Below, piece by piece: positions 1-9,375 of a DNA stretch of 64,000 nt (position 1 is its first letter; every line of letters begins with the position of its first letter). The stretch is taken from positions 17,026,299-17,090,298 of the forward strand of contig CM076192.1 of assembly GCA_038277395.1 (NCBI GenBank). Reading direction: 5' to 3'. Both the position numbers and the translations under genes were made by a program. Below the pieces are notes generated by a model. It saw only the letters and a list, made by a program, of their open reading frames with translations. It did no database searches and was not told the DNA's origin. This stretch comes from Dryocosmus kuriphilus (Eukaryota; Arthropoda; Insecta; Hymenoptera; Cynipidae).

Positions 1-203
1 TGAAATTCGTCAACTTATGTACAATGTAAGCAAATCTATCTATTAACTCTAAATTTATTCCGGCAAACCCTGCCATTAATTCAGGATCATAAAGAAACCT
101 TTTTGCAATATTCCCATCATTAGATGTACCTGAGCCTTGTTTTACGTCATCGATTATTATCAACCCAGTTTTCCCTCTAAACGCTGTGCATATTCGCTTT
201 GCT
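1..203 (-). pseudogene. Transib/RAG1-like transposase relic, downstream part
   Basis: The minus strand is open over about 54 codons and carries the motif GTSNDGNIAKRF followed by GINLELIDRFAYIV. From memory this matches a protein repeated across insect genomes whose core order (C-x2-C, then NDGNTARRF, later an H-x4-H and a SEE...RNKHFR block) parallels the RAG1/Transib catalytic core. The preceding part of the same protein lies at 7012-7265, so the BEL/Pao element between them interrupted this gene. In-frame stops are present just upstream of the motif, so it is not functional. The family assignment is recalled, not searched; it is moderately sure that this is transposase-derived and less sure that it is Transib. 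Confidence 0.5.
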
Positions 204-641
204 TAATGGACTAAAGTCACTGTAAATTTACATTCTGCACTCTCACTATTGTTGGAAACACAACTGCAACACGGATATTTAATTTGAATTAGGAAATATT
301 GATAAGATAAAGAAAACACAAACTATAGACTCTTTAAAGGACGCTCTCGTGAATTTCAAATTTCTTGCCTGATTGCTCGCAGGACACTACCTCTCCCACT
401 CGTTTAGCGTCACTTCAGCCCTTCCCGCTTTTACTACTCCTTTTTTTTCCACCCTTTCCATTTCCTCTCATCAGGCCCACTTTCTCTTGCTCGAAGTGAC
501 AAACTAACGAAGGTGACAAATATTTGATTTCTATTACTATAGGTCCCTTAAAGATTTATACAATGTAAAGATTCAAATAAGTTCTTGTTTTCTCACATAT
601 TCATATACGAATGCTCATTCTCTACATAAGTGCCCGGAACA
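203..641 (-). repeat. 3' LTR of BEL/Pao element, truncated
   Basis: This segment matches 6564-7011 over its length. Read on the minus strand it begins TGTTCCGGGCAC at 641. The right LTR continues to 6495, but the left copy loses similarity at about 203, where transposase-relic sequence begins. The last 70 or so bases of the LTR are therefore missing here. Confidence 0.85.
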
Positions 642-652
642 TTCCCCCCTTC
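642..652 (-). other. Polypurine tract of BEL/Pao element
   Basis: On the minus strand a purine run (GAAGGGGGGAA) directly precedes the LTR start TGTTCC. This is the expected plus-strand priming site and supports the minus orientation. Confidence 0.7.
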
Positions 653-680
653 GTATTTCTTGATACATAGAAATACAGAA

Positions 681-920
681 TCATACATTGAGGGCACAGA
701 ATTTCACCACTTGTCGTCGATAGGTCCCTTTAGCGGTTTTCACGTCTGCTATTCGTACCCACCTGTCTCTACCAGGAAGCACAGCCACTATTGGCCCACG
801 CCGGCATTCATTTCTCAGTGCATTCTCATCCCAGATTAAAACAAAATCGCCGATCTTCAGATCAGGTGTATCAGCTTGCCATTTAATTCTTGTGTTGATC
901 GCGGGTAGGTACCCTTTCAC
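681..920 (-). pseudogene. BEL/Pao integrase C-terminal domain (DUF5641-like)
   Basis: The 79-codon open segment carries LKIGDFVLIWDEN, then GPIVAVLPGRDRWVRIADV and a YRRQVVKF tail. This is the conserved C-terminal domain that follows the integrase core in BEL/Pao polyproteins (LKIGDxVLI, RNxW-like, GRIxxVxPGxDGxVRxA). It lies just upstream of the purine tract, as expected for the end of pol. The segment opens on a non-ATG codon, consistent with an internal piece of a polyprotein. Confidence 0.8.
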
Positions 921-940
921 CCATCGTCGCCAAAACTGAT

Positions 941-1971
941 CTGGCAGTGCTTGCGAAATTCTCCACTGACGACGTAGTAGCTCTCCATCATAATTTATCT
1001 TAGGTTTCAGCGGATCTTCAGGTTGTTCTTCTAGGCTGGGAAGCAGGGTATTATACTTCTGTTGTTTCGCGGATCGTCTGACACGTGTGCTAAAGGACGA
1101 TTATTATTCATGGAATATTCCTATCTCGATGCGCGCTCCTTCAGGGTTGCCGTTAGTGCTTGTTTGACAGATCTTACCAGTCGCTCCCAGCAACCATCCA
1201 TATGGGCAGCTTCGGGGGGGGGGGGGGGGGGAAGCACCACTGGATTCGTCGTTGTGCTGTTTGTCGCAGAATCTCGTTCTGATCCATTGTCTTTATAGCT
1301 CTTTTCTATTCCTCTGCGGCCCCCCTCATGTTGGTACCGTTGTCAAAATATAATATTTTTGTGTGCTTTCTCCGTGCCAGCTTTCTTCATAGTGCCATTA
1401 TCATGAAGTAAGTAGTTAATGACGCCGATATTCCCAGGTGAACGGCCCTAGCTGTCAGGCAAGTGAACAGGACCGCGTATCTCTTTTCGTGCCAAAGACC
1501 AACCTTCACGTAAAGTGGGCCAAAGTAATCTACGTCTGTATACGTGAAGGGTGGCACCCGCACTTAGCAGCGTACCTGCGGTAGAGGAGCCATACGTGGT
1601 ACTGAGTATCTCGCACGGCGGACATTGCACCACTGAGAGTCGTTCCAGCTAACTCTCACCACAGCACGAATCCTCGGGATTAAGAAGCTTTGTCGAAGTT
1701 CGTTTACCACTTTCTCTCTTCCGTGATGTTCGCTTTTGCGGTGGTAATCCATCACGATTAGTCTGGTAACAGGGTGCTTTCCATATAATATTACGGGCTC
1801 TAAAGTGTTCGGCTCTCCTTCGACTTTAGATTGAACTCTGCCTTCTATCGGGATGAGATCGTTTTCCATATTATTGGTAACAGTTGCCAGAGATGTGATG
1901 TCTTGTCCACAAGTTCTCCTTTTCTCAGCCGGTTCCACTCTACAGGAAAGGATTCTTGCTGTGCTTGACAC
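941..1971 (-). pseudogene. BEL/Pao integrase zinc-binding and catalytic region, broken
   Basis: The open segment 1564-1971 has YHRKSEHHGREKVVNELRQ followed by a region around CNVRRARYSVPRMAPLPQVR, which corresponds to the HHCC zinc-binding region of BEL/Pao integrase (H-x-x-x-H-x-G). Downstream, other frames carry pieces resembling the core (YFGPL-like and FTCLTARAVHLE-like strings), separated by shifts. A run of 18 G residues at 1214-1231 interrupts the core. The region is clearly integrase-derived but has no continuous frame. Confidence 0.7.
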
Positions 1972-2738
1972 AACATTTCATGCTGTGCTTGGTCAACTTC
2001 TTGTGCGGTCAGTTCCCAGGTTCCGTTATTTTTATTCAATTTTGGTGCCCTTTCGCACCAGATCTGGGCCAATCGGTTTACCCATGCTCTGGCACGTACC
2101 ATTCCCTCCCATGTTGAGAATCTGGTAGCGTCAGTTGGTACCATTGTGTTCTCTTCAGTTATTACTGAACAGAAGTCCTCTTTCAGTTCAAGTCCTTTCG
2201 CTGAAGCCTGTAAATTAATCTTTTCCTGAGGCCACTCATCTTCAGGCAAATTCAAAATTTTGGGTCCGGTAAACCAACGGCTATTACTCTTAATTTCCAG
2301 CTTTCGATGAGCTGGCGGAGCTCCGTCGGCTACGTTTTCACTCGTCCGGATCCATCTCCAATCCTTTTCAGTCTTTGTGTCCAGAATTTCTGGTATCCTA
2401 TTAGCTACAAATACTGGACATTTACGCAAGCTTGATCTTATCCAGCATATAACGTTTGTCGAGTCACTCCAGAAGATGTTCCATTTTATCGGAAGTGTGA
2501 TCTGCTTCCGCACGAACTGCGCGAGTCGAGCAGACATCTGCGCTGATTGCAGCTCGAGTTTCGGTATTATTAGATCCTTCACCGGGGCTACTCTTGACTT
2601 GGCCATAATCAGTGATTTTCGAATGCCACTTTCTCCTAACGCTCGTTCATAAACTGTGCTTGCGAACACTTCCTCGCTGGAATCGCCAAAAATGTGAAGT
2701 GCCGCTTCAACGAAAGATCCGTATCCATTAAGTAGCAA
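1845..2738 (-). pseudogene. BEL/Pao RT connection and RNase H region
   Basis: This 297-codon open segment begins FGDSSEEVFASTVYERA, then VAPVKDLIIPKLELQSAQM, NIFWSDSTNVICWIRS and a WRWIRTSENVADG block. The FxDAS, PKLEL, DSxxVLxWI and ENxAD landmarks are the conserved DUF1758/RNase H-like region of BEL/Pao polymerases. In a functional element FGDSS would be FxDAS. It lies between the RT palm (2827-3309) and integrase, and overlaps the integrase zinc-binding frame in another reading frame, so at least one frameshift separates them. Confidence 0.8.
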
Positions 2739-2826
2739 TGAACAGTAGCATTGAACTTACTTGCTGTAGATCATTTAACTAGGTGATCCATTTCCTCCTC
2801 TGATTATGTTTTGGCATCTTTTCATC

Positions 2827-3309
2827 TCAATCAAGTCCTTTTCTCCAGATGTCCTGTAAAAGAATCTTGGATCGGATTGTCAATAATGAAAAGAGACCTA
2901 AAGAATAAAAGATTGACATAACGAGCTTAAGTACTTCTCGCTTGTTCGGTATTCTCTCTGGATTCAGGAGTGCGTTTCCCAATTTCGGGAACTCTCTGGA
3001 AGTCATAAAACAATCAGTTTCTGGAATCGATATCACCCCGAGAATTATCTGCTTTTCTTCATAATCGAATTTCAATTGTTTCCCTCCAACTGCTACAGTG
3101 TCTGCTGGCAGCGTAGAAAGAACTTCTCGAGAATTCGAACCCCAGTTTCTGATCTCGAAACCTCCTTTTCTATGAATGTGGGCAACTTCATGCGCTCTCT
3201 GAATTGCCTCTTCATCGATGTCAGTGCTGTCGAGATAATCATCCATGTAGTGTTTGAAAATGATCGCGTCGCAGTTTTTCTGTATATGATTCCCTAAATT
3301 CACGTGCAT
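2827..3309 (-). pseudogene. BEL/Pao reverse transcriptase palm, YMDD-containing
   Basis: The 160-codon segment contains FKHYMDDYLDSTDIDEEA, the metal-binding YMDD box with the DS tail typical of BEL/Pao RT, followed by the AxEVAxIHxxGGFEIRNW stretch. It continues from the 3239-4795 frame after a shift near 3300 that removes part of the fingers/palm between RLVFDAAAK and the YMDD box. The catalytic dyad is intact here although the gene as a whole is not. Confidence 0.85.
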
Positions 3310-4795
3310 TTAAATTCTTTATTTCCTGTGCTACGCAAGTTAAAGATACGGACCCGAAAATCATCACTTTCATTTCCATAGTAACTAACTTACCGTTAGT
3401 CTGATCTCGCCACAAGAGGTCGCCGCATATGGCTACAGACCTTTCGCGAAATTTTAGGAGTAGCCCTACAAGGGAATCATAGAGATCTGGCCCCTGTAAG
3501 AGTCTATCGTTTAAGCTTATTCCTTGACACTTAGCAGCCGCGTCAAAAACTAGTCTCAACTTTCCGCGTTTGTTTGGGTTCACGACGGCGAAATACGGTA
3601 GGTACCAGGTTCGCTGGGTCATCTCCTTAGCTTCCTCTTCTGATAGCTGACGACAGTATCCTTTATTTTGATACTCCAGTATCTTATTTGAATACAGTCC
3701 ACGTAGACCTTCGTCCTTTCTCATTTTATTTTCAGTAGGACGAAGTCGACGCTCAGGCATTCCTTTACTATCTGGTAATGAATCATTTTCAATTTTCCAG
3801 AGCAATTCGGTCTCAAATTGATCGCCGACTCTCTGTGTAGTCTTTTTCAGTATTTCCTCGGCTTGTTCATCCTTGATTGGACGTAAATCTATTTCCGTGT
3901 GTCTCCCTCCGAACGGCTCAGTTGTCCAGAAATTTTGCAAAAGTTCTTCAGTCTGAACTGCCTCAGTTGATTGACAGAAGTTCACGTACTCCCTCTCGTC
4001 GATTCCCTCAATTTCGTATCTTCCGTGAAGAATCCAACCCAAAGGGGATAGTAAAGCAAAGGGGCTTCCTTTTTTACCCTTCACGCTTCTCTCGAAAAAT
4101 AACAAATCCGGATTATCTTCGCCGATGAGAAGTTCAATTACTGCCCCTGTCACATCTTCGATGTCCAACCCTTCCAGGCGTTCCCACCTCTCGTATGTGG
4201 TCTTAACCGCCTGCCTAGGGAGCGCAAGATCTTTCATAGTTCGCACATTTTCTAGCACAAATTCAGCTCCATTTTTGCCTCGTATCGTTAATTTCACACG
4301 ACTCAACTTATTATCCGAAAATCTCGCATTTGTTGTGAATTTGCCTCCCAACGGTGCTCTCTTTCCCATTAGACCTAAGTAATTCGCTTCTTTTTCAGAA
4401 ACTAAAGAAACAGTCGATCCGGGGTCGAGCATCGCGTAAGATTCAATCGAGCCATTCGGGCCTGTCATAAATATCGGCACGACTCGCCATAGCACTCTCC
4501 GCGCACTCACCTTTTGTAAAAGGTTTATCCTCTCATTCGCGACCCTTTCTTCCGTGTTATGTTCTGACTTAGTTTTCTTAATATCGTCGTTATGCAAAAG
4601 TGAGTGATGTGACATTTTACATCCATTCTTCTCGCACTTTTTTTTCGCGCAATATTCTCTCAAGTTTCGCGAGGAAAGACACTTAAAGCATATTCTTTTT
4701 CCGACGATGCGCTTCCAACGTTCGTCTACGTCTAATTTCAGGAAAGACGAGCAAGTAGTCACGTTGTGGTCTTTCTCGCAACACACACATTTCAA
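3239..4795 (-). CDS. BEL/Pao gag zinc knuckles, aspartic protease and RT fingers (fragment)
   Basis: A 518-codon open stretch, the longest in this element. It begins with cysteine/histidine clusters (CVCCEKDHNVTTC, CFKCLSSRNLREYC, then a CKMSHHSLLH block), which are the zinc-binding region at the gag/pol junction. At about residues 120-125 it has AMLDPGSTVSLVS, corresponding to the protease active site, with D-P-G in place of the usual D-S/T-G. Further on are YLPYFAVVNP and KLRLVFDAAAKCQG, RT fingers motifs. The final 70 or so residues leave the RT sequence, marking a frameshift. This is the A17-type protease plus RT N-terminus of a BEL/Pao polyprotein, probably inactive. Confidence 0.88.
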   Translation of the reverse strand: MKCVCCEKDHNVTTCSSFLKLDVDERWKRIVGKRICFKCLSSRNLREYCAKKKCEKNGCKMSHHSLLHNDDIKKTKSEHNTEERVANERINLLQKVSARRVLWRVVPIFMTGPNGSIESYAMLDPGSTVSLVSEKEANYLGLMGKRAPLGGKFTTNARFSDNKLSRVKLTIRGKNGAEFVLENVRTMKDLALPRQAVKTTYERWERLEGLDIEDVTGAVIELLIGEDNPDLLFFERSVKGKKGSPFALLSPLGWILHGRYEIEGIDEREYVNFCQSTEAVQTEELLQNFWTTEPFGGRHTEIDLRPIKDEQAEEILKKTTQRVGDQFETELLWKIENDSLPDSKGMPERRLRPTENKMRKDEGLRGLYSNKILEYQNKGYCRQLSEEEAKEMTQRTWYLPYFAVVNPNKRGKLRLVFDAAAKCQGISLNDRLLQGPDLYDSLVGLLLKFRERSVAICGDLLWRDQTNGKLVTMEMKVMIFGSVSLTCVAQEIKNLNAREFRESYTEKLRRDHFQTLHG

Positions 4796-5103
4796 CGGTT
4801 AATTTTCACTGTCAAACATTTCGCACACGCGCTTATCTTTGAGTCTTTTACGGCACCCGGTCGATATATGATGCTGGCTCCCGTGGCTTCTTCATCTAGC
4901 CAAACCCCAAATACCTGTAAATAGTTTACGTTCTCGAGTTTCGATGTTGCATGTGCCCATCGCATTTACATCGACATGTGTAGCTCACTAACTACCAATC
5001 TGGTTCATTACGGATTCTGTACATAAGAAATGCGATTCAGCGCTATTATTAGCGTTCACGGTTGCTCTTCTCTTACATTTGGGAAAGCCGTAACTTTGTT
5101 TAT

Positions 5104-5421
5104 TTATTCTTCAATCACGTATTCCGGTCGTCTGAATCTTCTCTCTAAAGGACTTATTACTTGATTCGTCGTATTTGTGGGAACTATGAGCAGTGATTGT
5201 ACTGCTTCCAGTGCCTGTCCTTTGAGACATTTTCTCAGGCAAACCATGTTTTCCTCGTCTGAAAATCTACAAACATTCGTCGTTTCTCTGAAAGTGCTAA
5301 TGAAAATTTTCCATTCCACGATATTCCCTCTAAATGTAGGAAGGTTCGAGCTCATTGCATGTCGCGCCGTATATATGTTCATCGCGTTTCTCGATTCAGT
5401 TGGTAAATTCGCGTGAGTCAT
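5104..5421 (-). pseudogene. BEL/Pao gag, DUF1759-like
   Basis: The segment has LPTFRGNIVEWKIFISTFRETT, FSDEENMVCLRKCLKGQAL and VISPLERRFRRPEYVI. These match the conserved gag (DUF1759) pattern LPxFxGxxxxWxxFxxxF, LxxxLxGxA and LxxRFGxP. The usual GxP is RRP here. It lies upstream of the zinc-knuckle frame as expected for gag and overlaps the next upstream frame by a few codons in another phase. Confidence 0.75.
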
Positions 5422-5800
5422 TGAAGTTTGTTAAGCCGGCTTTTCCTGGTTTTCTGTCAATTTTTTCTCTCGGAATCGGACCCCTGCCCGGTATCCACCC
5501 TTCAACTTTTGACGTACACGATTGTTCTGAGATTATCGATCTGTTTCCTGGATCCAGATTTTCGCGCGTTTCTGACATATCTTCACTGTCGCTTGAGCAA
5601 TATTCTGAAGCTTCCGCAATTTCTTCTATCTCCGCGATTCGCACTTTCGCGCGTAACTCGACGAGTTCTTTCCGTCTGCGTTCAGCCTCCTTTTCAATCT
5701 TGTCAAGTTCTTCGTTCTTCCCGAGTCCAATTTTTAATGGTTTCCTAGCTCGTGAACCAGCACTGTAAATTCGCGAAGAAAACCGACTTTCGCGACGCAC
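5396..5800 (-). pseudogene. BEL/Pao gag N-terminal coiled-coil region
   Basis: The translated segment is rich in charged residues, with KNEELDKIEKEAERRRKELV then a stretch of E, A and I residues, predicting a coiled coil, and then a Ser/Asp-rich linker. Position directly upstream of the DUF1759-like segment suggests the N-terminal part of gag. There is no sequence motif specific enough to identify it alone, so the assignment is by position and composition. Confidence 0.5.
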
Positions 5801-5886
5801 TCTTCTCTGAGGGCGCTTTTCGAGTCTCTATACTCGTGACAAGTTTTTCTCGTTTTTTCACGCCGTTTTCTTGGCCGCGGCCATCT

Positions 5887-6249
5887 TTATTTTCCACACT
5901 GCCCGTTCGAATACGTCCCCCCCCCCCCCCCCCCAGCGGCTGTCGAGTTGCTGGAGATCTGATGAGTAGTTTTATTTTCGCACACGTACGTTACCTCACG
6001 ATGAGAAGCCCTGCGTTGAGGGTTGGGAAAATAGCCAAGGCGCTGCGGCTGCTGTCCGAAGTTCTGCCTAGAGCTCCTTCGGGTGCGAGATGTTTCATCT
6101 TTCTCTTTTTCCCTACGCTTGGTCACCGCTTGTGTCCTGCTCTTCCCCTTGGCTGTGTCTACGTCACCAGGGAAATTTCCACGGGGGCTAGCGTCCTCAT
6201 CGGGCGTTAGCGTCTTGTTTAACTCATCCAAATTCTCATTGAATGGCAC
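5887..6249 (-). pseudogene. Possible gag leader segment of BEL/Pao element
   Basis: A 120-codon open segment, basic and polar, between the primer-binding site and recognisable gag. A run of 18 C residues at 5917-5934 encodes its poly-Gly tail. It could be the true gag start followed by a frameshift, or a chance frame. I recognise no domain. Confidence 0.3.
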
Positions 6250-6472
6250 CTCCTTGTCACTTGACTTGTCACTATTTCAACTTAAAACTTTTGCCTTTTC
6301 GTGTGGCTGCTTTTCGTTATTACTTTTCGAACACGCACTGCGCCTAGAGACTGTGGCACTCATTGTTCACTGTTCAACCTCGCACAATGACTGACTTATT
6401 ATCACTGCAATCACGTCTGAAGCACTTCAATCTACTTTTAACGCGAACGCGAAAGGATCCATACGCGAATAG

Positions 6473-6491
6473 ATCCGGCTCGAAGGACCAA
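6473..6491 (-). other. Primer-binding site of BEL/Pao element
   Basis: On the minus strand the sequence TTGGTCCTTCGAGCCGG lies four bases inside the inferred 5' LTR end. TGG-starting sequences of this kind are tRNA-complementary primer sites. It sets the LTR boundary at about 6495. Confidence 0.65.
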
Positions 6492-6494
6492 TTA

Positions 6495-7011
6495 TGTTCT
6501 TGATTATGCGAGGGGTGGGGGGTTTTACAGAATGAAAAGAACCAAATTTAGAAAACAAATAGTTTAATGGACTAAAGTCACTGAAGATTTACAGTCTTCA
6601 CTCTCACTATTGTTGGGAACACAACTACAACACGGCTATTTAATTTGAATTAGAAAATATTGATAAAATAAAGAAAACGAAAACTATGGACTCTTTAAGG
6701 GACACACTCGTGAATTTCAAATTTCTTGCCTGATTGCTGGTAGGACAGTGCCTCTCTCGCTCGTTTAGCGTCACTTAAGCCCTTCCTTCCCGCTTTTCCT
6801 ACTCCCTCTTTCCCCTTCCACCCTTTCCACTTTCCTCTCATCAGGCCCACTTTCTCTTGCTCGATGTGACAAACTAACGAAAGTGACAAATATTTCATTT
6901 TTACTACTATAAGTGCCTTAAAGATTCCTACAATGTAAAGATTCAAATAAGTTCTTATTTTCTAACATACTCATATACGAATGCTCATTCTCTACATAAG
7001 TGCCCGGAACA
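6495..7011 (-). repeat. 5' LTR of BEL/Pao element
   Basis: Read on the minus strand it runs from TGTTCCGG (7011) to an end in ...GAACA (6495), about 517 bp, next to the primer-binding site. It matches 203-641 from 6564 upward. Only this copy has the terminal 70 bp. Confidence 0.8.
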
Positions 7012-7265
7012 GAGTCTGCTCGCCAATTCTGAAATTCAAGGCGATATGCTACATTTAGTGTGTTCTCCATGAAATGGATCCTCGCATGCAGTGTGGACAA
7101 TCCATAATCATAGGACTCTATCGCCAACTTTCATTTTTACTCTGCCTACATAAGTCACTCATCTCCTTCGGTTTAGCTTTGCAAATGTAGCAAGTCATAG
7201 TTTATGCAGTTTTCGAAAGAGCCTGGCAAACTTTTTCGTCCACCATAGTCTGTTGTATATCAGCT
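7012..7265 (-). pseudogene. Transib/RAG1-like transposase relic, upstream part
   Basis: On the minus strand one frame reads MVDEKVCQALSKTA, a stop, then TCYICKAKPKEM. A second frame, after a shift near 7120, reads YDYGLSTLHARIHFMENTLN and ends at the BEL/Pao LTR. Insect copies of this protein, as I recall them, have these blocks in this order, followed by the NDGNTARRF block that lies at 1-203 on the far side of the BEL/Pao element. CYIC provides a C-x2-C pair comparable with the zinc-binding pair of RAG1. Stops and a frameshift show it was already decaying or decayed since. Confidence 0.5.
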
Positions 7266-7921
7266 TTTATAGCAAATTTAGCATTTAGTTTTTACTATTG
7301 TTCGATTTAGTTTTGCTATTCCTTTCTGAAGAGACGATATCACTGAATTATTTTTTTCTGCTGTGTCTTTAGCGAATTCTTAATGTACTAGCATACAATA
7401 TATTGTTGACGATGGTTTAGAATTTTGCAATACCACTGTACGTTCCGGATCCTCTAAGAAAGGTTAGAGTTGTACCATTGAAACAGTAAAAGTGCCTATT
7501 AAAAAAGGACTTATTGAGAAGAATTAAGAAGAATACGCTAAGAACCATCGTGAATCCTGCTTTGCGACAATTTTGAACTGAAACTATATGTAACAATTCG
7601 TGCGAATTCGAGACAAAGTGATTGAATCCACATATTTTTAATTCTTGCAATTTCGACGAAACATATCGAAAGGAGAGAATTCTTTTCAATTCTACGGCTC
7701 AAATTCATGTGAACGCTGGTCAATACATCTCAATTCGAGCACTCTCTCGAATTAAGCAAAGCAAAGCTTGATTCACGATGGCTCTTAGTGTATTCGTTTT
7801 AATTCTTCTCAATATGTCCTTTTTTACTGGGTACTTTCATCAACCATATCTGTGTCATATTTCTTTTATTTGTATGTGCTTTGACTTGAAGAACCATCAT
7901 AATCATAATTTATAATAAACC
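7266..7921. other. AT-rich stretch without recognisable gene
   Basis: Short open frames exist on the minus strand (7417-7723), but they overlap each other, have no recognisable motif and are what AT-rich non-coding DNA gives by chance. Confidence 0.5.
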
Positions 7922-8315
7922 TTAGAATTCTTATAAGATGGAAACTGACATACTTCAGACAAATTCTTTGAGTATTCAGAGGAGCTGAAAAGCAGAAATC
8001 CACTTTATCTGAACTCATGATACTTTTTCGCGATTTTTAAATAAAATCCGAAATATACCATTTTACTAAAAAATCACCGTGGACCGGATTTGAACCAGCA
8101 AATGAGAAGGTTGCCGGTTCAAATCCGGTCCACGGTGATTTTTTAGAAAAATTGTATATTTCGGATTTTATTTAAAAATCGCGAAAAAGTATCATGAGTT
8201 CCGATAAAGTAGATTTCTGCTTTTCAACTCCTCTGAATACTCAAAGAATTTGTCTGAAGTATGTCAGTTTCCATCTTATAAGAATTCTAATATTAATTCT
8301 ACTCAGACACTTACT
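7922..8315. repeat. Inverted repeat with about 180-bp arms
   Basis: 7922-8101 is the near-perfect reverse complement of about 8108-8290; the centre near 8100 contains the T-arm of a tRNA-like sequence in both orientations. The right arm is one copy of a repeat whose second copy is at 8456-8675. A few substitutions and a one- or two-base loop difference separate the arms. Confidence 0.85.
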
Positions 8316-8422
8316 ATAATAAAATCTAAATAATGATTATATGTGTATTGACGTAATACACTCTTCGCTGAATCTTTCCATCAAGATCGTGTAAATACAA
8401 GTTCTAAAATTTTCATTGTTGG

Positions 8423-8495
8423 ATCGTGGTGGCTCAATTGGTAGCGCGTCTCACTGGAATTGAGAAGGTTGCCGGTTCAAATCCGGTCCACGGTG
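8423..8495 (+). tRNA. tRNA-Trp-like sequence with GGA anticodon (SINE head or pseudo-tRNA)
   Basis: A 7-bp acceptor stem (ATCGTGG with CCACGGT, one G-U), a weak D stem, a 5-bp anticodon stem (TCTCA/TGAGA) with loop CTGGAAT, a 5-nt variable loop and a 5-bp T stem fold as a cloverleaf. Boxes A (TGGCTCAATTGG) and B (GGTTCAAATCC) are present. The run GTAGCGCGTCT...AGAAGGTTGC is the eukaryotic tRNA-Trp signature, but the anticodon reads GGA, not CCA, and there is no long arm as a serine tRNA would have. There is no CCA in the DNA, as normal for eukaryotes. Most likely a tRNA-derived repeat rather than a working tRNA. Confidence 0.55.
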
Positions 8496-8675
8496 ATTTT
8501 TTAGAAAAATTGTATATTTCGGATTTTATTTAAAAATCGCGAAAAAGTATCATGAGTTCCGATAAAGTAGATTTCTGCTTTTCAACTCCTCTGAATATTC
8601 AAAGAATTTGTCTGAAGTATGTCAGTTTCCATCTTATAAGAATTCTAATATTAATTCTACTCAGACACTTACCAT
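8456..8675 (+). repeat. Second copy of tRNA-tailed repeat body
   Basis: From the anticodon-arm 3' half through ...CTCAGACACTTAC this copy is almost identical to 8105-8318 (one clear substitution seen). Only this copy carries the full tRNA-like head. The near-identity suggests recent duplication. Confidence 0.8.
8497..8502 (+). terminator. Pol III-type T6 terminator after tRNA-like sequence
   Basis: Six T residues follow the acceptor stem by two bases. The same T run follows the truncated tRNA-like 3' half in the 8105-8315 copy. Confidence 0.5.
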
Positions 8676-8705
8676 ATTAATATCTATATAATAAACCTCA
8701 TATTA

Positions 8706-8740
8706 TATGTCAGGCCTCCTTCTCTATATTACAATTGTAG
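8706..8740 (+). repeat. Left inverted terminal repeat of DIRS-like element
   Basis: TATGTCAGGCCTCCTTCTC followed by an A/T stretch ending TTGTAG matches, inverted, 12624-12660 with a 2-base gap and a few mismatches. Confidence 0.75.
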
Positions 8741-9375
8741 TTCCGCTACTTTTCGCTGATTTGACCACAATTTTAGACTTGTATTTGAAAAAATTCAACA
8801 TCCTCATGCGCCATCCTTACGCGTCCTCTATAGTTGGCATCCCATACCGTATTTTGTGCTTGATGTGAGTACATCATTATATTGCTTATTTTCGGTTTTT
8901 ATTTACTTAATCAGTTATTGCTAATACGTATTTACAGTTTTTCCGTCAGTTAATGATATATCTTAGTGATAAGGAAAAAGAACAAGGTGGATAAATCGTC
9001 TTATAGGAGTGAGGAGATAGTAAGGATTTGTAAGAAGTTTAAGAGGTTAGAATGAAAATGGAAACAACTGTCAGAAGATACGTGTGCAACTGTTTCTGTT
9101 CAAGAAACTATAGACAAACAAAGTGATAAGAACAGTGGAGCTCACACGAGAGGTAAGGCAGGTACGTTATCTTCTTCGATATTTTCACATTTTAAAATAA
9201 TCCTATTGACCAGCTTAGCTCACACGAGATGTGAGATTGCACAGATACTTTTCATGCGTTTCTTTTATATACAGATCAAGATTCTCAAGATGAATTAATT
9301 CCTGCGGGCGGATCAAGAAATCCTGCAAAAGCTGTCAGTGAGGAGCCTATTTGGGATGAACAGACCCTAAAGGTA

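Larger units (their letters stand above)
203..7011 (-). mobile_element. BEL/Pao LTR retrotransposon, degenerate
   Basis: Two LTR copies bound the region, with a purine tract next to the left LTR and a primer-binding site next to the right one, which fixes the orientation as minus. Inside, in transcription order, are gag-like frames, a zinc-knuckle/aspartic protease/RT frame, an RT frame with YMDD, an RNase H-like frame and integrase pieces ending in a DUF5641-like domain. This order and the A17-type protease are typical of BEL/Pao. The LTRs differ at very roughly one base in ten and the coding region is broken in many places, so this is an old, dead copy. No target-site duplication is visible, because the left LTR end seems to have been deleted together with flanking DNA. 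Confidence 0.9.
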
